In this document: piece after piece, positions 26,301-32,678 of the stretch | Numbering within the stretch: the first letter of the stretch is position 1 | How the letters are laid out: each line of letters opens with the position of its first letter | DNA from: Ruminococcus sp. UBA1394 | GTDB taxonomy: Bacteria; Bacillota; Clostridia; Oscillospirales; Ruminococcaceae | Direction of reading: 5' to 3' | Assembly: GCA_002305725.1 (NCBI GenBank) | Contig: DBQM01000049.1 | Coordinates: 1-32,678, forward strand | Length of the DNA: 32,678 nt | Notes under the pieces: model-generated | What the model was told of the DNA's origin: nothing | Databases searched by the model: none | Seen by the model: the letters and a program-made list of their open reading frames with translations, nothing else | Translations under genes and position numbers: made by a program

Positions 26301-26509
26301 TTATAGGTACCTGCGTCTGTAAGAGCAAACTTCTGCTTTGCAGGTGAAGTTTCACAAGTATGCCACGGAAGACCTTTCTTTGTGAATTCAGTTTCACCAA
26401 CGCAAAGACCAGCAGAAACGCTCATTGGTACAACAGTTGCAACTGTTGTTGAAAGCATTGCAGCAGCCATTAAGCTTGCTGTAACAACTTTTGCAATTCT
26501 CTTGTGCAT
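23303..26509 (-). CDS. Cellulosomal GH9 cellulase with CBM4, Ig-like, Big2 and dockerin modules (CelK-like)
   Basis: 1068 aa secreted enzyme. Signal peptide 1-33 (ends SVSA). Modules: CBM4-type carbohydrate-binding module about 35-210; CelD_N Ig-like domain about 245-335 (NFISVNQVGYF); GH9 catalytic domain about 345-885; bacterial Ig-like Big2 about 892-965; a Thr/Asp linker; dockerin about 998-1068. The GH9 inverting machinery is intact: Asp425 and Asp428 in DAGDHGKYV and Glu864 in NEVTINWNAP, with RPHHRYW between. The CBM4-Ig-GH9-dockerin order matches Clostridium thermocellum CelK and CbhA, exo-acting cellobiohydrolases, so this one probably releases cellobiose. The first dockerin loop is canonical (DVNVDGRVNVSD); the second (NCAYDNYINSSD) has Ala at position 3. 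The start has GGAGGG upstream. Third of three adjacent GH9 genes, with its own leader region. Confidence 0.93.
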   Translation of the reverse strand: MHKRIAKVVTASLMAAAMLSTTVATVVPMSVSAGLCVGETEFTKKGLPWHTCETSPAKQKFALTDAGTYKVEIVEPGGQAKGGESRWDLQFRHRKLRIHKGHTYKIHWEVTASTAGEMATHIATLDGETTVVWHNNGGDNFGGSWDNVKISAGKNVFDDTFTATEDIEVAEWAFHYGGAGPHQAQDCFPAGTTLEFDNMSLECTKCPKVNASDPKTYSEDTCNWDPTDDFGIRTRDNSKLANNFISVNQVGYFTNLSKKATLGDNAGAGDDDTKITLPTSSLDFDIVDASGNVVYSGKTEYKGADKDSGDNVHILDFSDFKTPGTYSLKCGDYVSFPFEIGDDIYSEEGHNLLTNAMNYYYQNRSGINIEAAYITSRDDEKASLAHIGGHNPDTAYVQSKWVKAYAGTFDGDKTYTIDGTGGWYDAGDHGKYVVNGGISVWTLQNIYERTVAQGDTKKYADGSGAVVVPEAGNGRPDILDEARVELDWMMKMVVSSKDPYWGKYEGLVYHKLHDHKWTGLATRPYDYVDQWGTTRIVKPPSFAATLNFVACAAQAARLWEPYDSAYASQLLTAAKKSYEAYKKNFYEYKDAEATNEKSLYAPMDQAIGGGAYGDTNVKDDAYWAACELYLSTGDSTYYNDVKSYSDAFKVLTTLDGGENNGSFSSFNWGNTASCGSLSLLLNQDKLQASEISSLTSSLEAAADAYVAKEDEQGYGIPYASAVFTDGVNIGYDENGKLIEIEGYEWGSNSFVINNAIVMAYAYDETGDMKYLNGVTTAMDYLLGRNPLSFSYVTGYGSYALQRPHHRYWSNELDTSFPEAPDGILSGGPGSGMQDPYIGGLGYQRGKLAPQRCYVDSIEAWSVNEVTINWNAPLVWVTSFLQDEASVSDEDKLVVKPTSINVAVGETEKLVPTINGSAVDATFKSSDESIAKVAADGTVTGVAEGSAEITVTAGGQTVTVKVTVSGSSTTDATDATDETGETGDDPTANTNQSDIANAKWGDVNVDGRVNVSDVVTLNMYLLNQSKNTLTDQGFINANCAYDNYINSSDSAIILNYVAMMVSYDKLGPQ

Positions 26510-26795
26510 TGTTATTACCCTCCCAAAAAAATAAAAAATAAATGTGTATGATACGAATGTATCAGTTTAATTCAGTCTTTGTACAGAATGAATTATAATT
26601 ATAAACAGCTGTTTGTTCCAGAGCTGCTTAAATCCGAAAACCCGTTGTTATTAAATCATAACCTGTTTGTCACAATTTTCACAACTTTTTTTCGTATTTA
26701 TTATAATATATTTACACATTCTTGTAAAGCTTTTTTGTAAATTTTGTTTGATTGTATGAATATTGCCATATATTTTTGTGCATTTTAACCAGTAA
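26510..26795 (-). promoter_or_regulatory. AT-rich upstream region of the CelK-like cellulase
   Basis: A gap with no gene. The ribosome binding site GGAGGG lies 9 nt before the start codon. TATAAT-like boxes occur near 26590-26602 on the minus strand, but no clear -35 could be paired with them. A perfect 12-bp palindrome, AAACAGCTGTTT, lies at 26603-26614 next to those boxes and could be an operator. Otherwise only A/T tracts were seen. Confidence 0.4.
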
Positions 26796-26823
26796 AAAAT
26801 CTCCCTTAAAAAAGGGAGATTTT
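26796..26823 (-). terminator. Terminator of the GH9-CBM3c gene
   Basis: A perfect 12-bp stem, AAAATCTCCCTT (26796-26807) with AAGGGAGATTTT (26812-26823), and a 4-nt loop; on the minus strand it runs into TTTTTT. It lies 9 nt after the stop codon and ends the two-gene cellulase operon. Confidence 0.85.
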
Positions 26824-26832
26824 CAAAATAAA

Positions 26833-29091
26833 TTATAATAATTTTTTTCTCATAAGTGCAGAATCCAGTGAATTGAGCCAGTCATTTTTGTCCATATCTG
26901 CATTAATACCGCCCTGTACTGTAACTGCAATATTATAAGCACCAGACAGATACTGATTGAGCATTACAAGGTCAGAAACGTTGAATTTGCCGTCGATGTT
27001 GATGTCACCCTCAACCTTTGAAATATCGTCCGGATTGGTTGTGCTTTCTGTAACGTCATCCGGAGTTGTGCCGTCCGGCTCTGTTCCCCAGATAAGTCTG
27101 TCGCCGTCATACATTGTGATGTATGGTGTATCAATCATTGCGTCCTCGCCGCCCTGTACAAGCTGCTGGAAGGAATAGTCATTTGTTGCGTCCCATGTAA
27201 CTCTGTTGCCGTCTGCATCCTTTAAAGCATCCGGAATAGAAATTCTGAACTGGCACTCTGAACGGTGTTCCGACTGACCTGTAGGCATTACAACGCTGCC
27301 GTCAGCAAAAGTCAGTTTTACATAATAAATATTTCCGTCATAGTGAATCGGGTCTGAGATAGAAATCTTACCCTTATCCCCTGAATGCTGATCATTTCCG
27401 ACCTTTACTGAAACATCATCAATTGAACAGCCTGCCTCAACAAGCTCAGTAATGTCAAAATAGTAATTATATGAAAGGTTGGTTATTGTTCTTGCCGGCC
27501 ATGCGCTGTGGTTCATAGCGTACGCCTTGATTTCCGTAAAGCTTTCCGCTGACTGATTGATAGACGCTCTCATGAAAAATTCATTCCACTTCGGAGTCTC
27601 TGTCGGCGGGAATGAAGGATCAGTTGTGCCGCCGTATTTTTCAACCATAGCGCAAAGTGCTGCAGTATATCCGGCATTATAGTCAATGGCAACCTCGGAA
27701 TACTGATACTCACCTATCTTGTCTGTATATTCACCGTTCTGGTTAGGACCGCCTACAAGTGCGCCATAAAGGATATGTGCATGAGGTTTTGCATCCTCGC
27801 CCTCTGTCTGACCAATATTGCTCCACTTGTCATTCCATGCACCGCTTGATGTTCTGTGATGCCATGCCTGCGGATATGTGTCGCCCATACCTACAACATA
27901 GCTGTAATTATTGGCATTGTCACCGAAGCAGTAGTTCATCTGTGCGTCTGCAAAATCAGTATATTTTTTTACAAGAGTTGCATCATCAGCAAAAAGCTCA
28001 TCAACAGCAACATACGCTAAAAATGCAGTAGTTGTTGCGTGTCTTAACGCACCCCAGTTAAAAAGCCATGCAAGACCGTCTGGTGTATAATTTACCTGTT
28101 TTCCGCCGTAGCCTGTTGTCCAATAGTCAAGGTGCTTTTTGACCTGATTCTTCCATGTGCTGTCGCCTGTGTTCATTGCGTACAGAAGAGAACCTGCCTG
28201 CTGAACATCGTCCCAGCAGTAGCCCCATGTATATTTAAGCTCTGTTGACTGTTCTTCTGTACCCAGATTCGGAATATAATCTGATTTGCACAGGTCAAGA
28301 TAGGATTGCTCCCCTGTTGCCATATAAAGCCAGTTTGCTGCAAAGAAAAGGTCATCATAGAAAGAAGAGATCTTATAGTATGGCGTTTCTGCCGAATCGT
28401 CACCTATTGAACGGTTTTTGTCCGCACGTTCAAAGCAAGCTTTGGCGTGTGTGAGGTATTCCTCAGCCTTAGCCGGGTCAGAATCCTTGAAGCAAAGATA
28501 TCCGACGGAAAGTGCAGCAGCCATCTGTGCTTCGATACAGCTGTCATTACAGGTATAATAAGGACGTTCTGTTTCGCCTTTCATCAGTTCAAATTTGTCC
28601 ATGTAAACCTCGGCAGAACCCCACCACACATGGTCAAAAGCGCCGTCACCTATCATGTAGACAATTTCATCACCAAGGTCACAGCCAACAAGATAATCAA
28701 GTGCCCATGAAAGATTATTTTTATATTCCTCAAGTTCACCGCATGACTTTACACCGTCTTCATACTGGAGAAGTCCCCAGCCGAGAACTGTTGCAGAGTA
28801 AGCATTAGTCAGAGTGAATTTCAGATGGTCACCGGCATCAAACCAGCCGCCTGGTATATAATCATTGGTCATAGCATCATCACGCCATGAAACCTCATTC
28901 CAGTCAGGCAGCTCTCCGCACTGCTGAACCTGATAGAAAAACATTGATTTCTGCAGCGCTTCACCATAATTATACGATGATTCAGCAGCACTTACTGTAT
29001 TATCCTTCTCAACTAAGGAAACACCAGTTTGTGCCATTGCACTTACAGATATGACAGCTGAAACTGCCATAGCGATTAACTTTTTCTTCAT
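26833..29091 (-). CDS. Cellulosomal GH9 endoglucanase with CBM3c and dockerin
   Basis: 752 aa from ATG 29089-29091 (GGGGG site upstream); a start 12 codons earlier is in frame, but then the signal peptide would be preceded by an unlikely MMFCCVKRGKPK. Signal peptide at the N-terminus (MKKKLIAMAVSAVISVSAMA). The GH9 domain is about 35-480, with Asp85 and Asp88 in DAGDHLKF, HHRTSSG, and Glu466 in YSEVAIDYNAG. A CBM3c-like module follows at about 500-650 (FFMRASINQSAESFTEIKAYAMNHSAWPARTI), the arrangement of 'theme B' GH9 enzymes, which are typically processive endoglucanases. The dockerin is at about 694-752 with loops DINIDGKFNVSD and DMDKNDWLNSLD. The second loop is unlike those in the flanking enzymes. 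It is downstream of the simple GH9 gene by 69 nt and probably cotranscribed with it. Confidence 0.93.
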   Translation of the reverse strand: MKKKLIAMAVSAVISVSAMAQTGVSLVEKDNTVSAAESSYNYGEALQKSMFFYQVQQCGELPDWNEVSWRDDAMTNDYIPGGWFDAGDHLKFTLTNAYSATVLGWGLLQYEDGVKSCGELEEYKNNLSWALDYLVGCDLGDEIVYMIGDGAFDHVWWGSAEVYMDKFELMKGETERPYYTCNDSCIEAQMAAALSVGYLCFKDSDPAKAEEYLTHAKACFERADKNRSIGDDSAETPYYKISSFYDDLFFAANWLYMATGEQSYLDLCKSDYIPNLGTEEQSTELKYTWGYCWDDVQQAGSLLYAMNTGDSTWKNQVKKHLDYWTTGYGGKQVNYTPDGLAWLFNWGALRHATTTAFLAYVAVDELFADDATLVKKYTDFADAQMNYCFGDNANNYSYVVGMGDTYPQAWHHRTSSGAWNDKWSNIGQTEGEDAKPHAHILYGALVGGPNQNGEYTDKIGEYQYSEVAIDYNAGYTAALCAMVEKYGGTTDPSFPPTETPKWNEFFMRASINQSAESFTEIKAYAMNHSAWPARTITNLSYNYYFDITELVEAGCSIDDVSVKVGNDQHSGDKGKISISDPIHYDGNIYYVKLTFADGSVVMPTGQSEHRSECQFRISIPDALKDADGNRVTWDATNDYSFQQLVQGGEDAMIDTPYITMYDGDRLIWGTEPDGTTPDDVTESTTNPDDISKVEGDINIDGKFNVSDLVMLNQYLSGAYNIAVTVQGGINADMDKNDWLNSLDSALMRKKLL

Positions 29092-29160
29092 TTTAGGTTT
29101 CCCCCTTTTAACACAGCAAAACATCATTGCTGCTGCAATGACGCTTTGCTTAAAAATTAA

Positions 29161-31125
29161 TTATTTTCCAAGTTCGTCTATACTAACAGTCATTGCAACA
29201 TAATTCATTATGAGTGCGCTGTCCGCAGTATCAATTATACCATCTCTTGCACAGTCAGAATTTGCAAGCTGAACTTCATTCAACTGATTCTCAGTCTGAT
29301 TGATAAGATACATATTAATGCTTACAACATCTGATACAGTAACCCTTCCATCAGTATTTACATCTCCGTATTTTGTAGGAGTTCCGATAACAATTGTTGT
29401 TTCTGTTGTCTCAGAAGATGGAACTGATGTTGTTTCCGGTTCTGTTTCTGAAACTGTTGTTGTAATCTCAGTTGTAATTTCCGTTGTAGTTTCTGTTGTA
29501 GCTTCTGTTGTGACAGTTGTAACTACAGGTTCTGTTGTTACTTCTGTAACAGGAGGTTCAGGCTTCGACTGATACCATGAACCAAATACATGATTTTCGT
29601 CGATTTCGGAAACAGTCTTCACCAGATCATCAGCAGCATTCACATCTCCGCCGTACCTTGTATAAAGACCTGCAATTGCAAGCGCAAAAGCTCCGTTATA
29701 GTCAAGTGCTGGTTCTGTACAGCTGTATGAATTTTTATTGTCTTCATATTCACCGTTTGAATTAGGTCCGCCAACAAGACAGCCGTAAGGAGTGTATGTG
29801 GCATCAGAATTATCATTTGCAGTGAAGCTGCCAGGGTTAGCCGCTCTGTGGTGGATTTTTGTAGGCCACTGACTGCCGTATCCTAATAAAAAGCTCTTTC
29901 CGGAAGGGTTATCGCCAAGGATAAAATCCATCTGATACTTTGCACCGGCTGCATAAGACGAATCATTGGTAAGATCAGCAATATGCAGAGCAACCATCTG
30001 CAGTCCGCAGTTATAACGTGATGCACCCCATCCGTCAGCATTGTATTTGCTTGTTGAAAGACCGCCCTTGTTACTTAATTCAAATTTAAGTTCATTCAGA
30101 TATGTGTCCTGCTTATAGCCGACTTCGGCAAGAAGTGCCGCATATCCAGACCATACCTTATCCCAGCAATACAGATGATAGTCATATTCACTTCCATTGT
30201 AGCAGCCGTTCTGTGTAATCTGATATGTAGGTGTGTATGATGACGGCAGAGTTCCTCCATTATTTGCAAGTGCACACCAGAGTTCTGCCCATGCAATATC
30301 ATCTTTCTGACTTCCGGAAGCATACATACTTCCAACTCCGTCATAAGTTGCTGACGGATATTTCTTTGTAAATTCTGATAGAGCATTTGCATATTTCAGA
30401 CATTCAGCAGCGTATTCAGGATCCTTATCTTTGAATGCAAGTGAGCTTGACGCCAGAGCTGCAGCCATCTCACCTGATGCATCAGCAGAAGGATGTGAAG
30501 CGTCAGCCCAGTATGTGGTACGGGTCATAGTCTGAGTTTCAGGAGGAGTCCATGTGCCGTGATCCTCGCCTTCTGCCGCTACCTGATAGCAGAATGCAAT
30601 TACAGAATTATTATCATCAAGGTATGTGACTTTCATTAAATAATCGCATGACTCTTTAAGGATATCCATAAGATGCGCTTCACAGCCTGTTTCTTTATAA
30701 GCCTCCGGATAGGTAAAATATGACCATGCCAGACTTGCAGTTGAGAATCCCATTGTCATGGAAAACTTGATATGGTCACCGGCATCATGATATCCGCCCG
30801 AAACGTCAACCTTATTTGAACCGCCGTTCTGCGCCATGATAGCTGATTTGGAGGCTGATGAAAGTCCCTGTGCATTGTCAAGTGATGCCTCAGCGTCATA
30901 AGTATGACAGTTGCCTCTCCATGTCAGAGGATTATCATCGACATTGCTTCCGCACTGGTTTGCATCATAAAAATAAAGTGAAAGTTCAAGCGCTTCAGCG
31001 TAATCATGTCCGTCAGCCGCTGTAACAACCGCAGGACTTAAAGTGCTTACTGCAGTACATGAAAGCAGCATAGCTGCACTTAACGCTGACACCAGAATCC
31101 TTTTGGCAAATTTAATTTTTCTCAT
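29161..31125 (-). CDS. Cellulosomal GH9 endoglucanase with Thr/Glu linker and dockerin
   Basis: 654 aa. Signal peptide about 1-37 (ends TAA). The GH9 catalytic domain follows directly (DYAEALELSLYFYDANQCG), about 39-500, with Asp114 and Asp117 in GGYHDAGDHIKF, KIHHRAANPG, and Glu471 in CTEPALDYNG. There is no CBM and no Ig-like module. A linker of about 60 residues at about 525-585 is nearly all Thr, Glu, Val and Ser (TTEATTETTTEITT), likely O-glycosylated; it makes a low-complexity stretch in the DNA at 29390-29560. The dockerin is at about 586-654 with loops DVNTDGRVTVSD and DCARDGIIDTAD. It is the first gene of the two-gene GH9 operon, with AAGGAAAG before the ATG. Confidence 0.93.
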   Translation of the reverse strand: MRKIKFAKRILVSALSAAMLLSCTAVSTLSPAVVTAADGHDYAEALELSLYFYDANQCGSNVDDNPLTWRGNCHTYDAEASLDNAQGLSSASKSAIMAQNGGSNKVDVSGGYHDAGDHIKFSMTMGFSTASLAWSYFTYPEAYKETGCEAHLMDILKESCDYLMKVTYLDDNNSVIAFCYQVAAEGEDHGTWTPPETQTMTRTTYWADASHPSADASGEMAAALASSSLAFKDKDPEYAAECLKYANALSEFTKKYPSATYDGVGSMYASGSQKDDIAWAELWCALANNGGTLPSSYTPTYQITQNGCYNGSEYDYHLYCWDKVWSGYAALLAEVGYKQDTYLNELKFELSNKGGLSTSKYNADGWGASRYNCGLQMVALHIADLTNDSSYAAGAKYQMDFILGDNPSGKSFLLGYGSQWPTKIHHRAANPGSFTANDNSDATYTPYGCLVGGPNSNGEYEDNKNSYSCTEPALDYNGAFALAIAGLYTRYGGDVNAADDLVKTVSEIDENHVFGSWYQSKPEPPVTEVTTEPVVTTVTTEATTETTTEITTEITTTVSETEPETTSVPSSETTETTIVIGTPTKYGDVNTDGRVTVSDVVSINMYLINQTENQLNEVQLANSDCARDGIIDTADSALIMNYVAMTVSIDELGK

Positions 31126-31168
31126 TCAGATCTTTCCTTTCAAAAAAAATCACGTTACTTATATATTT

Positions 31169-31198
31169 ATTTTATCATATTTCGCTTATTAATTTCAA
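31169..31198 (-). promoter_or_regulatory. Probable promoter of the GH9 operon
   Basis: On the minus strand TTGAAA (31193-31198), 18 nt, TAAAAT (31169-31174), about 44 nt before the start codon. A 12-bp palindrome, TATCAGCTGATA (31245-31256), lies about 47 nt upstream of the -35 box and may be an operator. Confidence 0.5.
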
Positions 31199-31275
31199 TT
31201 GTTTTATGGCTTTTTTATTAAATTTCCACATACTGCACAAATTATCAGCTGATATTTAGTACACAAAGCAGAAAA

Positions 31276-31306
31276 AACAGGTACTTATTTTTTATAAGTA
31301 CCTGTT
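31276..31306 (-). terminator. Rho-independent terminator of the phosphoglycerate mutase gene
   Basis: A perfect 13-bp stem, AACAGGTACTTAT (31276-31288) with ATAAGTACCTGTT (31294-31306), and a 5-nt loop. On the minus strand the stem is followed by a T tract (A run at 31272-31277 on the plus strand). It begins 8 nt after the stop codon. Confidence 0.85.
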
Positions 31307-31314
31307 CTGAATAA

Positions 31315-32526
31315 TTATTCATTAATAAACTTGTTCATGATGCTGTGCCCTGTTTCAACAAACAAACCTGTTTCAGCAGCGGTTTTCTCATTAAAGGTTT
31401 CAACACCTTTTTTGCTGTCAGCACTGTTATAAATCATAAATGGTACCGGGTCATTTGTGTGAGTTTTAAGTGAAAGCGGAGTTGCATGGTCCGGTGTTAT
31501 AAGGATCTTAAAGGTTTCACCTGTTGATGCAAGATATTCGGAAACCGGTCCTAAAATATGCTCGTCAATAAGCTCAATAGCCTTTACCTTATTCTGAATC
31601 TCATGTCTGTGACCGCATTCATCCGGTGCTTCCACATGGATATAGACAAAATCCTGTCCATTCTTGAACTCGTTTACAGCAGCCTCTGCTTTACCGTCAA
31701 AATTAGTATCTATGTAGCCGGTTGCACCTTCAACTTCAACAACATTCATTCCGGCAAACTTGCCAATTCCTTTGAGGAGGTCAACAGCTGATATCATTGA
31801 CGCCTTAACTCCGAATTTCTCTTTGAAATTCTCCAGATTTGCTCTTACGCCCTCTCCCCAGAGCCAGATACTGTTTGCAGGACGAAGTCCCTTTTCAACT
31901 CTTGCCTTATTTACAGGGTGATCTTTAAGCAGGTCATAAGACTTTTTCATAAGGTCATAAAGTTTCTGTGCATTCTGATGTGAAGGGACATATTCCTTTA
32001 TTGGTTTGCCTGTTATGTCGTGCGGCGGGGTAAGTGTTCCGATATCAAGAGTACCGTTATTCCATATAAGGCAGTGACGGTAGCTTACGCCGCTGTAAAA
32101 TTTAAATTCATCACTATTGAGATTTTCTGCCAGATATTCAATAAGCTTTGCAGCCTCTTCAGTTGAAATATCATCAGCGCAGTAGTCAAGAATTGTTTTG
32201 TCAGCATACTCAGGCTCGTCTGAAAGCGTTACCAGATTGCAGCGGAGTGACACATCTGTATCCTTCATGTCAATGCCGATGCTGCCTGCCTCCAGAGGTG
32301 AACGGCCTGTATAGCAGTCAGAAGGGTTATATCCAAGAACTGACAGGTTTGCAACGTCACTTCCCGGTTTGAGTCCGTCAGCTACTGTTTTTATTGTTCC
32401 TACAAGTGCAGTTTTTGCCAGTTTGTCCATATTGGGACATACTGCCGCTTCAAGAGGTGTTTTATTTCCAAGTTCTTCAACCGGATAATCTGCCATTCCA
32501 TCATAAAGTACTACCAAATATTTCAT
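31315..32526 (-). CDS. apgM: Cofactor-independent phosphoglycerate mutase, archaeal type
   Basis: 403 aa, a glycolytic enzyme interconverting 3- and 2-phosphoglycerate without 2,3-bisphosphoglycerate; alkaline phosphatase superfamily. Metal-site signatures: Asp9 in LYDGMADYP, the phospho-accepting Ser56 in KPGSDVANLS, then EAPDECGHRHE, TPDHATP and HTNDPVPF near the C-terminus. The insert domain spans about 110-200 (ADKTILDYCADDISTEEA, YSGVSYRHCLIW). The length and the LGYNPSDCYTGRSPLEA motif fit ApgM; some databases call this group 'proposed homoserine kinase', which I consider less likely from the motifs. A GGAG site precedes the ATG. Monocistronic, with its own promoter and terminator. Confidence 0.92.
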   Translation of the reverse strand: MKYLVVLYDGMADYPVEELGNKTPLEAAVCPNMDKLAKTALVGTIKTVADGLKPGSDVANLSVLGYNPSDCYTGRSPLEAGSIGIDMKDTDVSLRCNLVTLSDEPEYADKTILDYCADDISTEEAAKLIEYLAENLNSDEFKFYSGVSYRHCLIWNNGTLDIGTLTPPHDITGKPIKEYVPSHQNAQKLYDLMKKSYDLLKDHPVNKARVEKGLRPANSIWLWGEGVRANLENFKEKFGVKASMISAVDLLKGIGKFAGMNVVEVEGATGYIDTNFDGKAEAAVNEFKNGQDFVYIHVEAPDECGHRHEIQNKVKAIELIDEHILGPVSEYLASTGETFKILITPDHATPLSLKTHTNDPVPFMIYNSADSKKGVETFNEKTAAETGLFVETGHSIMNKFINE

Positions 32527-32554
32527 TTATTTCTCCATTCCGGTATTATACCGT

Positions 32555-32574
32555 GCCGTTTTTCGAAAAACGGC
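32555..32574. repeat. Perfect 20-bp palindrome in the apgM leader
   Basis: GCCGTTTTTCGAAAAACGGC is its own reverse complement and would form a hairpin in the apgM leader RNA, between the promoter and the ribosome binding site. A smaller inverted repeat, CGGTA-TAA-TACCG, follows at 32541-32553. Could be an operator (two-fold symmetric) or an RNA hairpin; no T tract makes it a terminator on the minus strand. Confidence 0.6.
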
Positions 32575-32597
32575 AAAACGTTTTTTACACTCTTATA

Positions 32598-32626
32598 ATT
32601 TTAGCACATCTTTATACTTTTTTCAA
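32598..32626 (-). promoter_or_regulatory. Probable promoter of apgM
   Basis: On the minus strand TTGAAA (32621-32626), 17 nt, TAAAAT (32598-32603). Transcription would begin near 32590, giving a leader of about 65 nt that contains the 20-bp palindrome. A second TATAAT box lies inside the leader at about 32545 without a good -35. Confidence 0.6.
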
Positions 32627-32678
32627 TATAAAATCAGAACTTATTTATTCGCCATATGTTGGTTTACAATAGATGTGT

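Noticed and set aside
29390..29560. Short tandem DNA repeat that might be a satellite or CRISPR-like array
   Set aside because: It encodes the Thr/Glu linker in frame, the units are irregular, and there are no spacers.
29300..29572. 90-aa Val/Ser-rich frame opposite the GH9 linker
   Set aside because: It is the complement of the Thr/Glu-rich linker and dockerin; the low complexity explains the open frame.
31315..32526. Homoserine kinase annotation for the phosphoglycerate mutase-like gene
   Set aside because: The protein has the alkaline phosphatase superfamily metal-site motifs and the PGSD serine of ApgM, and no threonine-pathway genes are nearby.

Overview
The window looks like a chromosomal segment of a low-to-mid GC, monoderm, plant-fibre-degrading member of the Clostridia. 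The best guess is a Ruminococcus related to R. flavefaciens, R. champanellensis or R. albus. The grounds are three secreted family 9 glycoside hydrolases (GH9) that all end in dockerins, Thr/Glu-rich linkers, a type IV pilus (T4P) system without any secretin or other outer-membrane part, and AGGAGG-type ribosome binding sites. The genus is inferred; no marker gene such as 16S rRNA is present.

Layout. 1-147: the first 49 codons of a Na/Pi-cotransporter-like gene (minus). 344-4590: a divergent type IIA topoisomerase pair, parE-like then parC-like (minus). 4697-7692: valyl-tRNA synthetase (plus) behind a consensus promoter and a 370-nt leader. The leader appears to hold a 17-codon leader peptide, mutually exclusive hairpins with a terminator, and a 162-nt palindromic MITE-like element. 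7759-9713: a minus operon of a two-zinc-ribbon membrane protein, a GNAT acetyltransferase and a small zinc-ribbon protein, driven by a perfect TTGACA-N17-TATAAT promoter.

9818-22834 is a complete T4P locus. Minus-strand pilB, pilT and two related pilins (separated by an inverted repeat and a terminator) are followed by a divergent plus-strand prepilin peptidase, pilD. Next comes a second minus-strand operon starting at 22834: pilC, a fused pilM-pilN, pilO, a 998-aa PilX/GspK-like giant pilin, and two minor pilins. A 66-aa protein of unknown function (22950-23150) is divergent from pilC.

23303-31125 holds three GH9 cellulases in a row on the minus strand, each with a different architecture: CBM4-Ig-GH9-Big2-dockerin (CelK-like), GH9-CBM3c-dockerin, and GH9-linker-dockerin. 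Together they would supply exo-acting, processive and simple endo-acting cellulase activities to a cellulosome. 31315-32526 is an archaeal-type cofactor-independent phosphoglycerate mutase (minus).

The pilus locus and the cellulases are direct neighbours, and type IV pilins have been linked to cellulose adhesion in R. albus, so an adhesion-plus-degradation neighbourhood is plausible. The least expected signal is the valS leader, which reads like a ribosome-mediated (trp-type) attenuator in a group where a T-box would be expected. No tRNA, rRNA, CRISPR array, transposase or phage gene was seen.
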